Notes under the pieces: generated by a model
Seen by the model: the letters and a program-made list of their open reading frames with translations, nothing else
Told to the model about the DNA's origin: nothing
The model's database searches: none
Made by a program: the position numbers and the translations under genes
In this document: positions 30,496 through 39,665 of the stretch, in pieces
Layout: each line of letters begins with the position of its first letter
Position numbering within the stretch: position 1 is the first letter of the stretch
DNA from: Rubrivivax sp.
Lineage (GTDB): Bacteria > Pseudomonadota > Gammaproteobacteria > Burkholderiales > Burkholderiaceae
Direction: 5' to 3'
Assembly (NCBI GenBank): GCA_016790225.1
Contig: JAEUOZ010000015.1
Span: forward strand, 1 to 64,000
DNA length: 64,000 nucleotides

Positions 30496-31554
30496 TCACA
30501 GGACGGCGGGCTGCAGCAGGCGCAGGGTGCCCGCATCGGCATCCATCTCCACCGGCAACCCGATGGGCAGCGTGAACTTGCGGCGGATGTGGCCGAAGCT
30601 GGCCCCGCCATAAACGGGCACGTTCAGCGGCGCGAAGTAGTCGTCGAACACCTCGTCCAGCGTCAGCGTGCCGAAGCCCTCGCCGGGCGTGCAGTTGGTG
30701 AAGGCGCCCAGCACGATGCCCGCCACGCGATCCAGCGCGCCGCTGAGCTTCAGCGTGGAGAGCATGCGATCGACGCGGTAGATGTATTCGTTGACCTCTT
30801 CCAGGCAGAGGATCGCGCCATCGAAGAGCGGCCACCAGGGCGAGCCGGCCAGCGCCGTGAGCACCGCCAGATTGCCACCCAGCAGCGGCCCGCTGGCCCG
30901 CCCCGGGCGCCGCGTGCTGATGCGGCCCTCGCGCGGCGCCAGCACCTCGGTGCCGGGCGGCGGGTTGCGCAGCGTCAGGGCCTGGGCGTCCATCAGCACG
31001 CCGCGAAACTGCTGCACGCTGAATTCGTTCCACTCGCTGGCGGCCATCGGCGCGTGGAAAGTCACGAGGCCGGTGCGCGTGTGGATGGCATTGATGACGG
31101 ACGTGAGATCGCTGAAGCCGCACAGCACCTTGGGGTTGCGCTGGATCAGCTCGTAGTCCAGCAGCGGCAGGATGCGGCCGCCGCCCGAGCCGCCGGTGAT
31201 GGCCAGGATGCCCTGGATGCCGGGATCGGCAAACAGGGCATTCAGATCCGCGGCGCGCTGCGCATCGGTGCCGGCCAGGTGGCCGCGGCGCGCACGCGCG
31301 TTGGCGCCTTCGCGCACACGAAAGCCCAGCGCGGAAAGTGAGTCGCGCGCCAACTCGTAGGGCTGGCGCTCGTAGATCGCACCCGAAGGGTTGACCAGGC
31401 CCAGCGTGTCGCCCGGCTGCAGGCGACGCGCGCGGATCAGCGGCCGCCTTGGCGTGTGTGTCTGTGCCGGCACCAGCCCGGGCCACAACGCGGCACCGCC
31501 AGCCCACAGCGCCTGACGGCGGCTGAGCCCGGCCGGCGCGCGCCGCTCAGTCAA
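30496..31554 (-). CDS. exported LD-carboxypeptidase (S66 family)
   Basis: A 352-aa serine peptidase that removes the D-Ala from L,D-linked muropeptides. It has the motif CGFSDLTSVIN with the nucleophile serine, the glutamate in LEEVNEYIY, and the histidine in SFGHI. The N-terminus (LSRRQALWAGG) has a twin-arginine pattern, so this copy is probably exported, unlike the cytoplasmic LdcA of E. coli. It starts with TTG and overlaps the M15 gene by eight bases. Confidence 0.9.
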   Translation of the reverse strand: MTERRAPAGLSRRQALWAGGAALWPGLVPAQTHTPRRPLIRARRLQPGDTLGLVNPSGAIYERQPYELARDSLSALGFRVREGANARARRGHLAGTDAQRAADLNALFADPGIQGILAITGGSGGGRILPLLDYELIQRNPKVLCGFSDLTSVINAIHTRTGLVTFHAPMAASEWNEFSVQQFRGVLMDAQALTLRNPPPGTEVLAPREGRISTRRPGRASGPLLGGNLAVLTALAGSPWWPLFDGAILCLEEVNEYIYRVDRMLSTLKLSGALDRVAGIVLGAFTNCTPGEGFGTLTLDEVFDDYFAPLNVPVYGGASFGHIRRKFTLPIGLPVEMDADAGTLRLLQPAVL

Positions 31555-32164
31555 CCCGCGGCCCCGTCAGGCGCACCGTGGCGCGATCGCCCCAATCGAA
31601 GTGCCACCACTCGGTCGGAATGCCGCGAAAGCCGCCGCGCACCATGGCCGCATGCAGCCAGCCACGATCCGTGACCTGCGCGGCCGTCAGCTGGCCCAGC
31701 GCCAGGTGCTCGTCGTTCATCGCCGGGTGCGAGATCAGGCTCATCTCGTCGAAGGCGCTGCCCATGTCGGCCTCGGTGCCCTGCGGCGTGAGCAGCGTCG
31801 CGTCCACGGCCATGCCGAAGCTGTGGATCGAGCCCCGCGCGGGATCGGCAAAGTAGGTCTGCATCGGCGTGCCCACCACATCGGCCCAGATCGCCTGCTG
31901 CACGCGGTGCGGGCGCAAGGCATCCAGCACGCGGATGCGCCAGCCGGGACGCTGCGCGGCCAGCCAGGCCGCTGCCACTTCGAGCCCCGCGGCCGCCTCC
32001 TGGCGCAGCCAGGCGCAGTCCCAATCGCGGTAGAGCACGCGACCGGCAAAGTTGTTGGCGGTGGGGTAGCGCAGGTCCACGTCGATCAGCGCATCCAGCG
32101 TCGACAGGTGCCGGAAGGCCGCGTGGCCCGCGACGGCTTCGATGCTCAGGGTCTGGAGGCTCAT
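31547..32164 (-). CDS. M15 D-alanyl-D-alanine dipeptidase-like protein (VanX/DdpX family)
   Basis: A 205-aa zinc metallopeptidase. The motif SIHSFGMAVD supplies the zinc-binding His and Asp, and EWWHFDW provides the catalytic Glu and third ligand, both as in VanX/DdpX. No clear signal peptide is seen, so it is probably cytoplasmic and may act on recycled D-Ala-D-Ala. It overlaps the S66 gene and follows rpe by 11 bases. Confidence 0.9.
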   Translation of the reverse strand: MSLQTLSIEAVAGHAAFRHLSTLDALIDVDLRYPTANNFAGRVLYRDWDCAWLRQEAAAGLEVAAAWLAAQRPGWRIRVLDALRPHRVQQAIWADVVGTPMQTYFADPARGSIHSFGMAVDATLLTPQGTEADMGSAFDEMSLISHPAMNDEHLALGQLTAAQVTDRGWLHAAMVRGGFRGIPTEWWHFDWGDRATVRLTGPRVD

Positions 32165-32175
32165 GGCCGCCCGTG

Positions 32176-32871
32176 TCAGGCCTCGGCCGCCAGCGCGGCG
32201 CGCATCGCCCGGATCACCTGCGCATAGTCGCGCTGGCCGAAGATCGCGCTGCCGGCCACGAAGGTGTCTGCCCCGGCATCGGCCACGCGCCGGATGTTCT
32301 CCACCTTGATGCCGCCGTCGACTTCGAGCCGAACGTCCTTGCCGCTGGCATCGATGAGACGGCGCACGCGCTCGATCTTGCGCAGCGCGCCCTCGATGAA
32401 GCTCTGCCCGCCAAAGCCCGGATTCACGCTCATGATGAGCACCAGGTCCAGCTGGTCGATGGTCCACTCCAGCACGTCCAGCGAAGCCGCCGGGTTGAAC
32501 ACCAGCCCGGCCTTGCAGCCCGCGCCGCGGATGAGCTGCAGCGTGCGATCGACATGCGCGCTGGCCTCGGGGTGAAAGCTGATGAGATCGGCGCCGGCCT
32601 GGGCAAAGGCCTGCGCCAGCGCATCCACCGGCTGCACCATCAGGTGCACGTCGATCGGCGCGGGCGTGCCGTCGGGCTTGATGGCATGCGGCTTGAGCGC
32701 CTGGCAGACCATCGGCCCCACGGTGAGGTTGGGCACGTAATGGTTGTCCATCACGTCGAAGTGGATCCAGTCCGCACCGGCCGCCAGCACCGCGCGCACT
32801 TCCTCGCCCAGGCGGGCAAAGTCGGCCGAGAGGATCGAAGGAGCCAGTAGAGCATCGCGCGGCGGGGTCAT
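32176..32871 (-). CDS. rpe: ribulose-phosphate 3-epimerase
   Basis: Interconverts ribulose- and xylulose-5-phosphate. The 231-aa TIM-barrel protein shows [17 protein letters not shown], the metal site in [30 protein letters not shown], and EVDGGIK. It is divergent from apaG with 35 bases between the starts, a very common arrangement in Burkholderiales. Confidence 0.97.
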   Translation of the reverse strand: MTPPRDALLAPSILSADFARLGEEVRAVLAAGADWIHFDVMDNHYVPNLTVGPMVCQALKPHAIKPDGTPAPIDVHLMVQPVDALAQAFAQAGADLISFHPEASAHVDRTLQLIRGAGCKAGLVFNPAASLDVLEWTIDQLDLVLIMSVNPGFGGQSFIEGALRKIERVRRLIDASGKDVRLEVDGGIKVENIRRVADAGADTFVAGSAIFGQRDYAQVIRAMRAALAAEA

Positions 32872-32906
32872 CGGAGGATTCTAGGAGCCGTGCCTAGAAT
32901 GGTCCG

Positions 32907-33281
32907 ATGGCCCGACCCGAATTCACCAGCACGGTGCAGGTGCAGTATCTGCCCGAGCAATCGCAGCCGCCCCAGGGGCCGTTTGCCTATTCCTACACGG
33001 TGACCATCCGCAATACGGGCGACGTGGCAGCGCAGCTGGTGGCTCGGCACTGGGTCATCACGGACGCGGCGGGCAGCACGGAAGAGGTTCGCGGCCTGGC
33101 CGTGGTGGGCCACCAGCCGCTGCTGCAGCCCGGTGAATCCTTCGAGTACACCAGCTGGACGCGCATCGCCACGCCGCAAGGCACGATGCGCGGCACCTTC
33201 TTCTGCATGACCGACGATGCCCATGCCTTCGAGGCACCGGTGGCCACCTTCCTTCTGGCGCAGCCGCAGTCGCTGCATTGA
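32907..33281 (+). CDS. apaG: ApaG protein
   Basis: A 124-aa beta-sandwich protein of the ApaG/fibronectin-III-like family, linked in E. coli to Ap4A-related and cobalt/magnesium phenotypes but without an established enzyme activity. It has the conserved SYTVTIRNTGDVAAQL, ARHWVITDAAG and PGESFEYTSW motifs. Confidence 0.95.
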   Translation: MARPEFTSTVQVQYLPEQSQPPQGPFAYSYTVTIRNTGDVAAQLVARHWVITDAAGSTEEVRGLAVVGHQPLLQPGESFEYTSWTRIATPQGTMRGTFFCMTDDAHAFEAPVATFLLAQPQSLH

Positions 33282-33347
33282 GCATCGCCGCGTGCTGAGC
33301 AGCGCCTGCAGCGCACAGCCGCCCGGCAGCCGCCGATCGACTGACGA

Positions 33348-35357
33348 TTGAATACCTGGGACCTGACCGCGCTGCTGCATGCGGCCGATGCCGCAGCGCC
33401 CTTGCCCGAACGCAACCTCTGGCTGGTGCGCCTGCTGGAGTGGCTGCGCCACGGGCCGCTGACGCTGTCCGCTCGCGAAGACGCGACACCGGCACCCGTG
33501 CTGCGCCTGCGCCAGCTGTGCCAGGTGCTGGAGCGCCACGAGGAGCACCGCCAGCGCGTGCAGGCGCTGCTGGCGAGCATTCGCCGCGATACCGATGCGG
33601 TGGCGCTGCTGGCCGACTTCGGCTTCGCCCCGCGCGCCTCCTTTGCCAGCGAGCTGGCGCGGCGCCTTCGCCTGAAGCTGCTGCCGGCCACGCCCGAGAC
33701 GCACAACCTGGCCGAACTGTTTGCCCTGGTCTTCCAGCCCGGGGATGCCGCCTGGCTCGAACGTCTGGACGCGCCCACGCTGCAGCGCTGCGCGGCGCTG
33801 TGGCCCGCGGGCCCCGGGCCAGGATCGCAGACGCTGCTGGACGCCATCACCATGCTGTGCAGCGCGGTGCGCGCGGCGGGCTTTTCGGCGCCGCTGCGCC
33901 TGCGCATGCGGGCGGACGCGCTGCAGCACGAACCCTTTCGCCAACTGGCACGTTCAGCCGACGCGCTGCGGGCCGCCCATGAGTGCGGCGACGCGCTGCT
34001 GGCGGCGCAGCAGGCCGCCTACCTGCGCGCCTTGCTGGCCGAGTGCCGCGCCGCGGCCGACAGCGTGCTGGATCACCTGGAGGAGTACGGTGTCTCGCTG
34101 CACATCGTCTTCGATGTCGATCAGTTGAAGCTGCGCACCGAGCGCATCGAGCTGCTGCTGGAGCCGCTGCTGCAGCCGGCACCGGCCGCGCAGCATGCGC
34201 AGGCGCTGCTGCTGGCCTGTCTGCACAGCCTGCAAGGCTCACGCAGCGTGCGCGCCCTGCTGCACGACCAGAGCCGACAGCTGGCGCGGCAGGTGGCCGA
34301 GCGCCACGCGGAGACCGGCGCGCACTACATCACCCGCACCGCGGCCGAATACCACCAGATGCTGCGCGCGGCCTGCGGCGGCGGCGCCGTGATCGCGCTC
34401 ACCACCCTGGTCAAGTTCGGCCTGGGTACGCTCGGGTTCACGGCTTTCTGGGGCGGCTTCTGGGCCGGCGTCAACTATGCCGCGAGCTTCGTCATCGTGA
34501 TGCTGATGCATTGGACGGTGGCCACCAAGCAGCCGGCGATGACCGCGCCCGCGCTGGCGGCCAAGCTGCCCCAGGTGCGGCGCGCCAGTGCCGATGAGGG
34601 CGCGGCCGTCGAGGCCTTCGTCGACGAGGTCACGCACCTGATCCGCTCGCAGATGGCGGGCATCATCGGCAACCTGGCGCTGTGCGTTCCGCTGGTCCTG
34701 GCCGTGCAGCTGCTGAGCGGGGCGCTGCTGGGGGCGCCGCTGATCGGCGAGCGCCCGGCTCAGTACGTGCTGCAGGCGCAGACGCTGCTCGGCCCCACGG
34801 CGTTGTATGCCGCCTTCACGGGCGTGCTGCTGTTCGCCAGCTCGCTCATCGCGGGCTGGGTGGAAAACGCCTTCGTCTTCCACCGCCTGCACAGCGCATT
34901 GCGCTGGAACCCGGCCCTGCTGTCCCGCCTGGGCGCGGCCCGCGCGCAGCGCTGGGCCGACTGGTGGCGCACGCACATCTCCGGCCTGGCGGCCAATGTC
35001 TCCCTGGGCCTGATGCTGGGCCTGGTGCCGGTGCTGCTGCAATTCTTCAGCATCCCGCTGGATGTGCGGCATGTCACCTTGTCCGCCGGGCAGCTGGCGG
35101 CTGCGCTGGGTGCGCTGGGGCTGCCCGTGCTGCTTGAGCCGGCGTTCTGGTGGTGTGCGGCCGCCATCCCGGTCATCGGGCTGCTGAACTTGAGCGTCAG
35201 CTTCGCACTGGCCTTCCGCGTGGCGCTGCGATCGCGCAGCATCCAGGTCGCGCAGCGCGCTGCCATCTACGGCGCCATCGGCCGGCGGCTGCGAAGCGCG
35301 CCACTGTCATTCCTTCGGCCGCCCCGGGCCGCCGCTTTCCCCGATGCCGGCGCCTGA
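33348..35357 (+). CDS. Gcr-like site-specific recombinase family membrane protein
   Basis: A 669-aa protein of the family annotated as site-specific recombinase Gcr (after gonococcal gcr). The first half is helical and soluble; the second half contains about six predicted transmembrane helices, for example near residues 345-390, 440-470 and 480-510. No catalytic tyrosine, serine or DDE pattern is visible, so the recombinase label deserves caution. A TTG codon is chosen as start; it lies 66 bases after apaG. The last 50 bases overlap an antisense small gene. Confidence 0.78.
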   Translation: MNTWDLTALLHAADAAAPLPERNLWLVRLLEWLRHGPLTLSAREDATPAPVLRLRQLCQVLERHEEHRQRVQALLASIRRDTDAVALLADFGFAPRASFASELARRLRLKLLPATPETHNLAELFALVFQPGDAAWLERLDAPTLQRCAALWPAGPGPGSQTLLDAITMLCSAVRAAGFSAPLRLRMRADALQHEPFRQLARSADALRAAHECGDALLAAQQAAYLRALLAECRAAADSVLDHLEEYGVSLHIVFDVDQLKLRTERIELLLEPLLQPAPAAQHAQALLLACLHSLQGSRSVRALLHDQSRQLARQVAERHAETGAHYITRTAAEYHQMLRAACGGGAVIALTTLVKFGLGTLGFTAFWGGFWAGVNYAASFVIVMLMHWTVATKQPAMTAPALAAKLPQVRRASADEGAAVEAFVDEVTHLIRSQMAGIIGNLALCVPLVLAVQLLSGALLGAPLIGERPAQYVLQAQTLLGPTALYAAFTGVLLFASSLIAGWVENAFVFHRLHSALRWNPALLSRLGAARAQRWADWWRTHISGLAANVSLGLMLGLVPVLLQFFSIPLDVRHVTLSAGQLAAALGALGLPVLLEPAFWWCAAAIPVIGLLNLSVSFALAFRVALRSRSIQVAQRAAIYGAIGRRLRSAPLSFLRPPRAAAFPDAGA

Positions 35358-35474
35358 GGCCGGCTCCTGCGGTGTCGCACGTTCCCCCTTGCGCCGTCCC
35401 GAGAACATGGTCCACCAGACGATGAACAGCAGCAGCGCCAGCGCCGCCAGCGCTTCGATGATCAGCCAGGCCAT
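35307..35474 (-). CDS. single-pass small membrane protein
   Basis: A 55-aa protein: a transmembrane helix (about residues 2-22, IIEALAALALLLFIVWWTM) followed by a basic segment FSGRRKGER and a Gly/Glu/Pro-rich tail. The WWTMFSGRR junction looks like a conserved small membrane protein that I recall from Burkholderiales, which is why I accept it. The ATG is at 35474. It overlaps the 3' end of the Gcr gene by 51 bases and is divergent from mltA. Function unknown. Confidence 0.6.
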   Translation of the reverse strand: MAWLIIEALAALALLLFIVWWTMFSGRRKGERATPQEPASGAGIGESGGPGRPKE

Positions 35475-35616
35475 CGGCACATTGTGCGCGGCCTGTCGCC
35501 CATCGCCCGATGTGGGGTCTCGGCTCCGGGCGCGCACCGTGCCCGCCGCCGGCCGGGCTGACCCTGGGCGACTGCGCGCGGCTCCCGCGGCGCCGGGGGC
35601 GCGGAAGTCGTCCGGA

Positions 35617-36870
35617 ATGCCGCGGCGGCCAGAGGCGCTGCTGGCCGCGCTGGCGCTCGCCCTGCTGCTGTCGGCCTGCGGCACGCCGCCGGCGCCGACA
35701 CCGGCCGGCCCGCCGCCCAGCAGCCCACGCGTCACACCGTCGGCCCCGGCAGCCCCAGGCGCGCAGGACGCGCAAGGCGCTTCGGATACCCCCGCAGCGG
35801 CCCCTGCGACGCCCGCCAGTGACACGCCCTTGATGCCGGCCACGCCCCTGGCCGAAGCCGGCGTGCGCTGGCTGCGTGCCGAGTTTGCCGATCTGCCCGG
35901 CTGGGCCAGTGACCGCGCGCTGCAGCTGTGGCCGGCCCTGCTGCGGGGCTGCGCGCGCCCGGCGCCGCTGTGGCGGGAGCTGTGCGCGCGCGCGGCGCTG
36001 GAATCGCCGGCTGACGACGCCGCGGCGCGTCGCTTTCTGCAGACCTGGCTGCGGCCCTGGCAGCTGCAGACCGCCGATGGCCGCAGCGAAGGCCTGGCCA
36101 CGGGCTACTTCGAGCCGGAACTGGACGCCGTGCGCCAGCGGCGCGAGGGCTTCGAGGTGGCCCTGCACGCGCCGCCGGCTGATCTGGCCACGCGCCGCCC
36201 GCACTTCAGCCGCCAGGAGCTGGACACCCTGCCCGCCGCGCAGGCCACGCTGGCCGGGCGCGAGCTGGCCTGGATCAACGATCCGGTCGATCTGCTGCTG
36301 CTGCAGATCCAGGGTTCCGGGCGCCTGCGCCTGATCGAGCCGGACGGCCGCATCACGCCGCTGCGCGTGGCCTTTGCCGGACATAACGCCCAGCCTTACC
36401 GCTCACCGGGCCGCTGGCTGGTGGAGCAGGGCGAGCTGCGCGTGGACAGCGTCTCCTGGGGCACGATCCGCGCCTGGGCCATCAAGTTTCCACAGCGCCT
36501 GCCCGAGCTGATGTGGTCCAACCCGCGCGTGGTCTATTTCCGGCTCGAGCCCCTGCCCGATCCGCAGCAAGGCCCGCGCGGCGCGCAGGGCGTTCCACTG
36601 ACGCCGATGCGCTCCGTCGCCATCGACCCCCGCGCCGTGCCCTACGGCAGCCCGATGTGGATCAGCACCACCGATCCGCTGGCCAACGCCCCGCTTCAGC
36701 GGCTGGTGATGGCCCAGGACACCGGCGGCGCCATCCTCGGCGCGGTGCGCATCGACCTGTTCACCGGCTGGGGCGACGACGCACTGGTGCTGGCCTCGCG
36801 CCTGAAGCAGCCGCTGCGCGCCTGGGTGCTGTGGCCGCGTACTGCGGCTCCCCCACGGCAATCGCCGTAG
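35617..36870 (+). CDS. mltA: membrane-bound lytic murein transglycosylase A
   Basis: A 417-aa outer-membrane lipoprotein that cleaves the glycan backbone of peptidoglycan. A signal peptide ends in the lipobox LLSACG (Cys about residue 21) and is followed by an Ala/Pro-rich linker. The MltA domain shows GYFEPELDA, IQGSGRLRL, NPRVVYFR, and the 3D domain at the C-terminus has the catalytic aspartates in AQDTGGAILGAVRIDLFTGWG. Start ATG 35617 is fixed by the signal peptide. Confidence 0.94.
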   Translation: MPRRPEALLAALALALLLSACGTPPAPTPAGPPPSSPRVTPSAPAAPGAQDAQGASDTPAAAPATPASDTPLMPATPLAEAGVRWLRAEFADLPGWASDRALQLWPALLRGCARPAPLWRELCARAALESPADDAAARRFLQTWLRPWQLQTADGRSEGLATGYFEPELDAVRQRREGFEVALHAPPADLATRRPHFSRQELDTLPAAQATLAGRELAWINDPVDLLLLQIQGSGRLRLIEPDGRITPLRVAFAGHNAQPYRSPGRWLVEQGELRVDSVSWGTIRAWAIKFPQRLPELMWSNPRVVYFRLEPLPDPQQGPRGAQGVPLTPMRSVAIDPRAVPYGSPMWISTTDPLANAPLQRLVMAQDTGGAILGAVRIDLFTGWGDDALVLASRLKQPLRAWVLWPRTAAPPRQSP

Positions 36871-36966
36871 TGCTCGCCGTAGTGCTCGCCGAAGAGCTGC
36901 GGCGCCGCGCGGGGTTGTCATCCGGCGCCGACGCAGCAGCGGGCGATTGACGGGTCCAGCGGGTGG

Positions 36967-37596
36967 TCAGGCAAACGAACTCACTCTGCTTTCAAACCAG
37001 CGTACCAACGCTTGCTTCAGGCGAAGAAAGGCCGGATCCGAACACCGGCGCAGGCTGATGCGCCCTGTCACGCGCTCGTAAAGGGAGGACGAACGCGGCA
37101 GCCCGTGCACCGGAATCAAGGCCTCAAGGGCCTCTTTGGGCATGCGGGGCTTGCCGTGGCTGTCAAACTGAAACTGGCGCGAGACCAGCCAGTCACGGAT
37201 GCCGGTGTCACGCAAGGGCCAAGCCAGGCACTCACGCAGCACGCTCTCGGTGCCCCAGATCCAGGCATCGACCTCGGGCTCGATCACGATGGCCTTTGCC
37301 CGGTCAGCCCAGACGGTCTCCAGCCTCTGTTCCAGTTCGGCTTCCAGGTCCAGGGTGCTGGCCAGTTCGGAGGCGCCGCATCCGGCGCGGTCATGGACCA
37401 ACAGAGCATGGTGAAAACGGGCGCGCTCGCCGCGAAGCAATTCAGGACCCGCAGTACGCACACCCCCGTCCCGGCCCGGGTGAATCCGAAAGTCATAACT
37501 GATCGGCCTGATGCCCAACGCCGAGTGGCGAGCGAGGATTCCACGCAAGGCGAACTGCGTGTTCTTGTCAGGCACCAGAACCACCAGGTCCCTCAT
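36967..37596 (-). CDS. small TOPRIM/DUF4276-like protein, partner of the ATPase gene
   Basis: A 209-aa soluble protein. Conserved-looking acidic positions are Asp10 (VLVPDKNTQ), Asp69 (LLVHDRAGC), and Glu106/Asp110 (VIEPEVDAWIWG). This acid pattern, together with the following WIWG, resembles DUF4276 and other TOPRIM-like partners of AAA ATPases in bacterial defence systems; I cannot confirm the family here. It is read after the ATPase gene with a seven-base gap, so the two are one operon. Its sequence is lower in GC than its flanks. A role as effector nuclease is an inference. Confidence 0.6.
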   Translation of the reverse strand: MRDLVVLVPDKNTQFALRGILARHSALGIRPISYDFRIHPGRDGGVRTAGPELLRGERARFHHALLVHDRAGCGASELASTLDLEAELEQRLETVWADRAKAIVIEPEVDAWIWGTESVLRECLAWPLRDTGIRDWLVSRQFQFDSHGKPRMPKEALEALIPVHGLPRSSSLYERVTGRISLRRCSDPAFLRLKQALVRWFESRVSSFA

Positions 37597-37603
37597 CGCG
37601 CCT

Positions 37604-38869
37604 TCAACTCAAGATGCCGGCCGCAAAGAGCACACCCAGGTCAGGCTGGCCTTGCCTCCAGTCGACCAGCGCCGGGTGGAGGTGACCCGGCACTACGTCC
37701 GTCGCACCCGATTCGTCCTTGGCAAAGCAAAGCACTTGGTCCGCTTCAAGGAGATTCAGCGCCACGGGACTGTGTGTGGCCAGCAGCACTTGTCCTCCAT
37801 AGATGGACGACAGCGACTGGATCACGGTCTCGATCGCGCGCGGATGAATGCCGTTCTCGGGCTCCTCAATCAAGTAGACATCATCCACGTCGGGCAGATA
37901 GGCAGGCAAGGTCAGCGCCAACAAGCGCAGAGTTCCGTCGGACACCAGCCACGATGGAACTTCGGCGCCATTTCGGTAGCGCACCACCAGATGTCGGTGC
38001 CGGTCTTCTTCACGCTCGACCGTGTCGATGTCCGCTATGTCTTCCAGCGCCGTCCGTACGTGCGCCACCCAAGCATCGAAACGGCTGCGGTCATGACGCA
38101 AGGACGCGATCACCCAAGGCAGATTGGAGCCGTCCGTCTGAAACCGCAGGCCCAGCCCAGGTGGGCTGGGCAGGCGGATGGCCTGGCTGTTGAGCACGAC
38201 GCGTTGCACGCCTGTTTCCAGAAGCGATCGAAACCAGGTGCTGACAGGAAAGCTCCTCTCGTCCGCGGGCAGATTGGCCAGTGCAGACTTGCCGCGCCCC
38301 AGCTTGAAGGAAGGTGTGTAAGTGGCCGCGCCCTCGGGGTAGTAGTTGTCGTTGCCCCCTGGGACCTTGCGCAGCGCCATCTTGGTACCCTTGCGCGAGC
38401 GACTCATGATCGAGGCGCTGTCCAAGAGGACGGCCGGGAAGAGTTCCCTGGGCTCTTGTTCACGCTCGTGACCGCTCGCCTTCAGCCAGAGAGTCTCGTG
38501 GTTGAACCCGAGTTCATTCGAGAGCTGATCCAGCCCGACTTCAAGCTCGTAGCGCACGCCGGTGTAGCCCCTTAGCTGCTCGTCCATGCGTGCTCTGACC
38601 GGGTTCGGAATGACCGCCTCTACCGCCAGCTGGAAGGACCGCGAAGCCGGCTCTCCTTGCCAGACAAGCTTGTCGAAACTGCCGCTGCGGGAGTGGATGA
38701 CCTTGACCACATCACCGCGCTCCCGCATGAGATCGGACAGCAAGCCGATGACATCCAGAAAGGTGGACTTGCCGCTTGCATTGGGCCCGACAAGCGCCTG
38801 AACTCCGCGCAATACCTGGTCGACGCTCTTCAGACTCCGAAAGTGGCGCGCTTGGATACGGGAAAACAT
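37604..38869 (-). CDS. AAA (SMC/ABC-like) ATPase of the AAA_15/AAA_21 group
   Basis: A 421-aa P-loop ATPase. Walker A is GPNASGKST (residues 28-36), the signature-like loop is LVSDGTLRLLAL, Walker B is VYLIEEPENGIHP, and the H-loop is LLATHSPVAL: the layout of RecF/OLD-type ATPases found in defence modules. It has no nuclease domain of its own; that role could fall to the adjacent 209-aa protein. The ATG at 38869 begins a typical FSRIQARHFRSLKS motif; a GTG 48 bases upstream is possible and no strong ribosome site is visible for either. Different GC suggests transfer. Confidence 0.88.
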   Translation of the reverse strand: MFSRIQARHFRSLKSVDQVLRGVQALVGPNASGKSTFLDVIGLLSDLMRERGDVVKVIHSRSGSFDKLVWQGEPASRSFQLAVEAVIPNPVRARMDEQLRGYTGVRYELEVGLDQLSNELGFNHETLWLKASGHEREQEPRELFPAVLLDSASIMSRSRKGTKMALRKVPGGNDNYYPEGAATYTPSFKLGRGKSALANLPADERSFPVSTWFRSLLETGVQRVVLNSQAIRLPSPPGLGLRFQTDGSNLPWVIASLRHDRSRFDAWVAHVRTALEDIADIDTVEREEDRHRHLVVRYRNGAEVPSWLVSDGTLRLLALTLPAYLPDVDDVYLIEEPENGIHPRAIETVIQSLSSIYGGQVLLATHSPVALNLLEADQVLCFAKDESGATDVVPGHLHPALVDWRQGQPDLGVLFAAGILS

Positions 38870-38918
38870 GGACGAAGTGTCGCCTATGCCGAGGTCACGG
38901 AGATGGCCGCTCAGCACC

Positions 38919-39491
38919 TCAACCCCTCTCAGCCCCCGCCCCCCGCAGGTGACCCAGCGGCAGTGCGCCGCCGGCCTTGACCTCGCCCAGCGAGAAGCTG
39001 GTGTGCAGATCCTTCACGTGCGGCAGGTTGAGCAGGGTCTCGACGGCAAAGCGGGAGAAGCTGTCCAGATCGGTGGACATCACCTGCAGCTCGAAGGTAC
39101 CGGTGCCGCTGATGTAGTGACAGGCGATGACCTCCGGCAGTTGCTGGATGGCCTCTTCCAGTTCGCGCGTGGCGCGGCCGGTGTTGCGTTCGGCATCCAG
39201 GCGCACGAAGGCCAGCACGCCCAGCCCTATGCGGCGACGATCGATCACCGCGCGGTAGCCGGTGATGTAGCCCTGCTCCTCCAGCCAGCGCACACGGCGC
39301 CAGGTGGGCGCGGCTGACAGGCCGATGCGCGCGGCCAGCTCGATGTTGGACAGCCGCGCATCGGCCTGCAGCTCGCGCAGGATGGCGATGTCGTAGCGGT
39401 CCAGGCCGGCGCCGTGGGGTTCGTCCGGCTCGGCGGCGGGCGTGGACGAAAGGGTCGGGGATTTCCCTGATCTGGGTGTTTTGAGCGTCAT
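38919..39491 (-). CDS. Lrp/AsnC family transcriptional regulator
   Basis: A 190-aa regulator. The helix-turn-helix (LDRYDIAILRELQADARLS, NIELAARIGLSAAPTWRR) is followed by the RAM/ACT-like ligand domain (YHISGTGTFELQV-like region and LPHVKDLHTSFSLGEVK). About 27 N-terminal residues are a non-conserved tail. It is divergent from the indolepyruvate oxidoreductase gene, so it most likely senses an aromatic amino acid or keto acid and controls that gene. Confidence 0.93.
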   Translation of the reverse strand: MTLKTPRSGKSPTLSSTPAAEPDEPHGAGLDRYDIAILRELQADARLSNIELAARIGLSAAPTWRRVRWLEEQGYITGYRAVIDRRRIGLGVLAFVRLDAERNTGRATRELEEAIQQLPEVIACHYISGTGTFELQVMSTDLDSFSRFAVETLLNLPHVKDLHTSFSLGEVKAGGALPLGHLRGAGAERG

Positions 39492-39665
39492 TGATTCTTC
39501 AGAGGCCTGTTCAAAGAAACTTCCTTGCCCAAAGTATCGGTTTCAGCGCATCGAAAGAAAAGACATGCCCGAGCCTTGCACCCTACACTCACCTGACAAA
39601 TCCGGTGCGCCGCACCGCCTGCGCGCGCGCCTGCCCGACTGGCCCCTCCATCCCCTGGACCGCCG

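Noticed and set aside
33348..35357. Integrase of a mobile element
   Set aside because: No attachment repeats, tRNA target or phage genes nearby, and no recombinase catalytic residues are visible.
36967..38869. A complete methylation-linked (MADS-type) defence system
   Set aside because: Only the ATPase and one partner are present; no methyltransferase or other component was found next to them.
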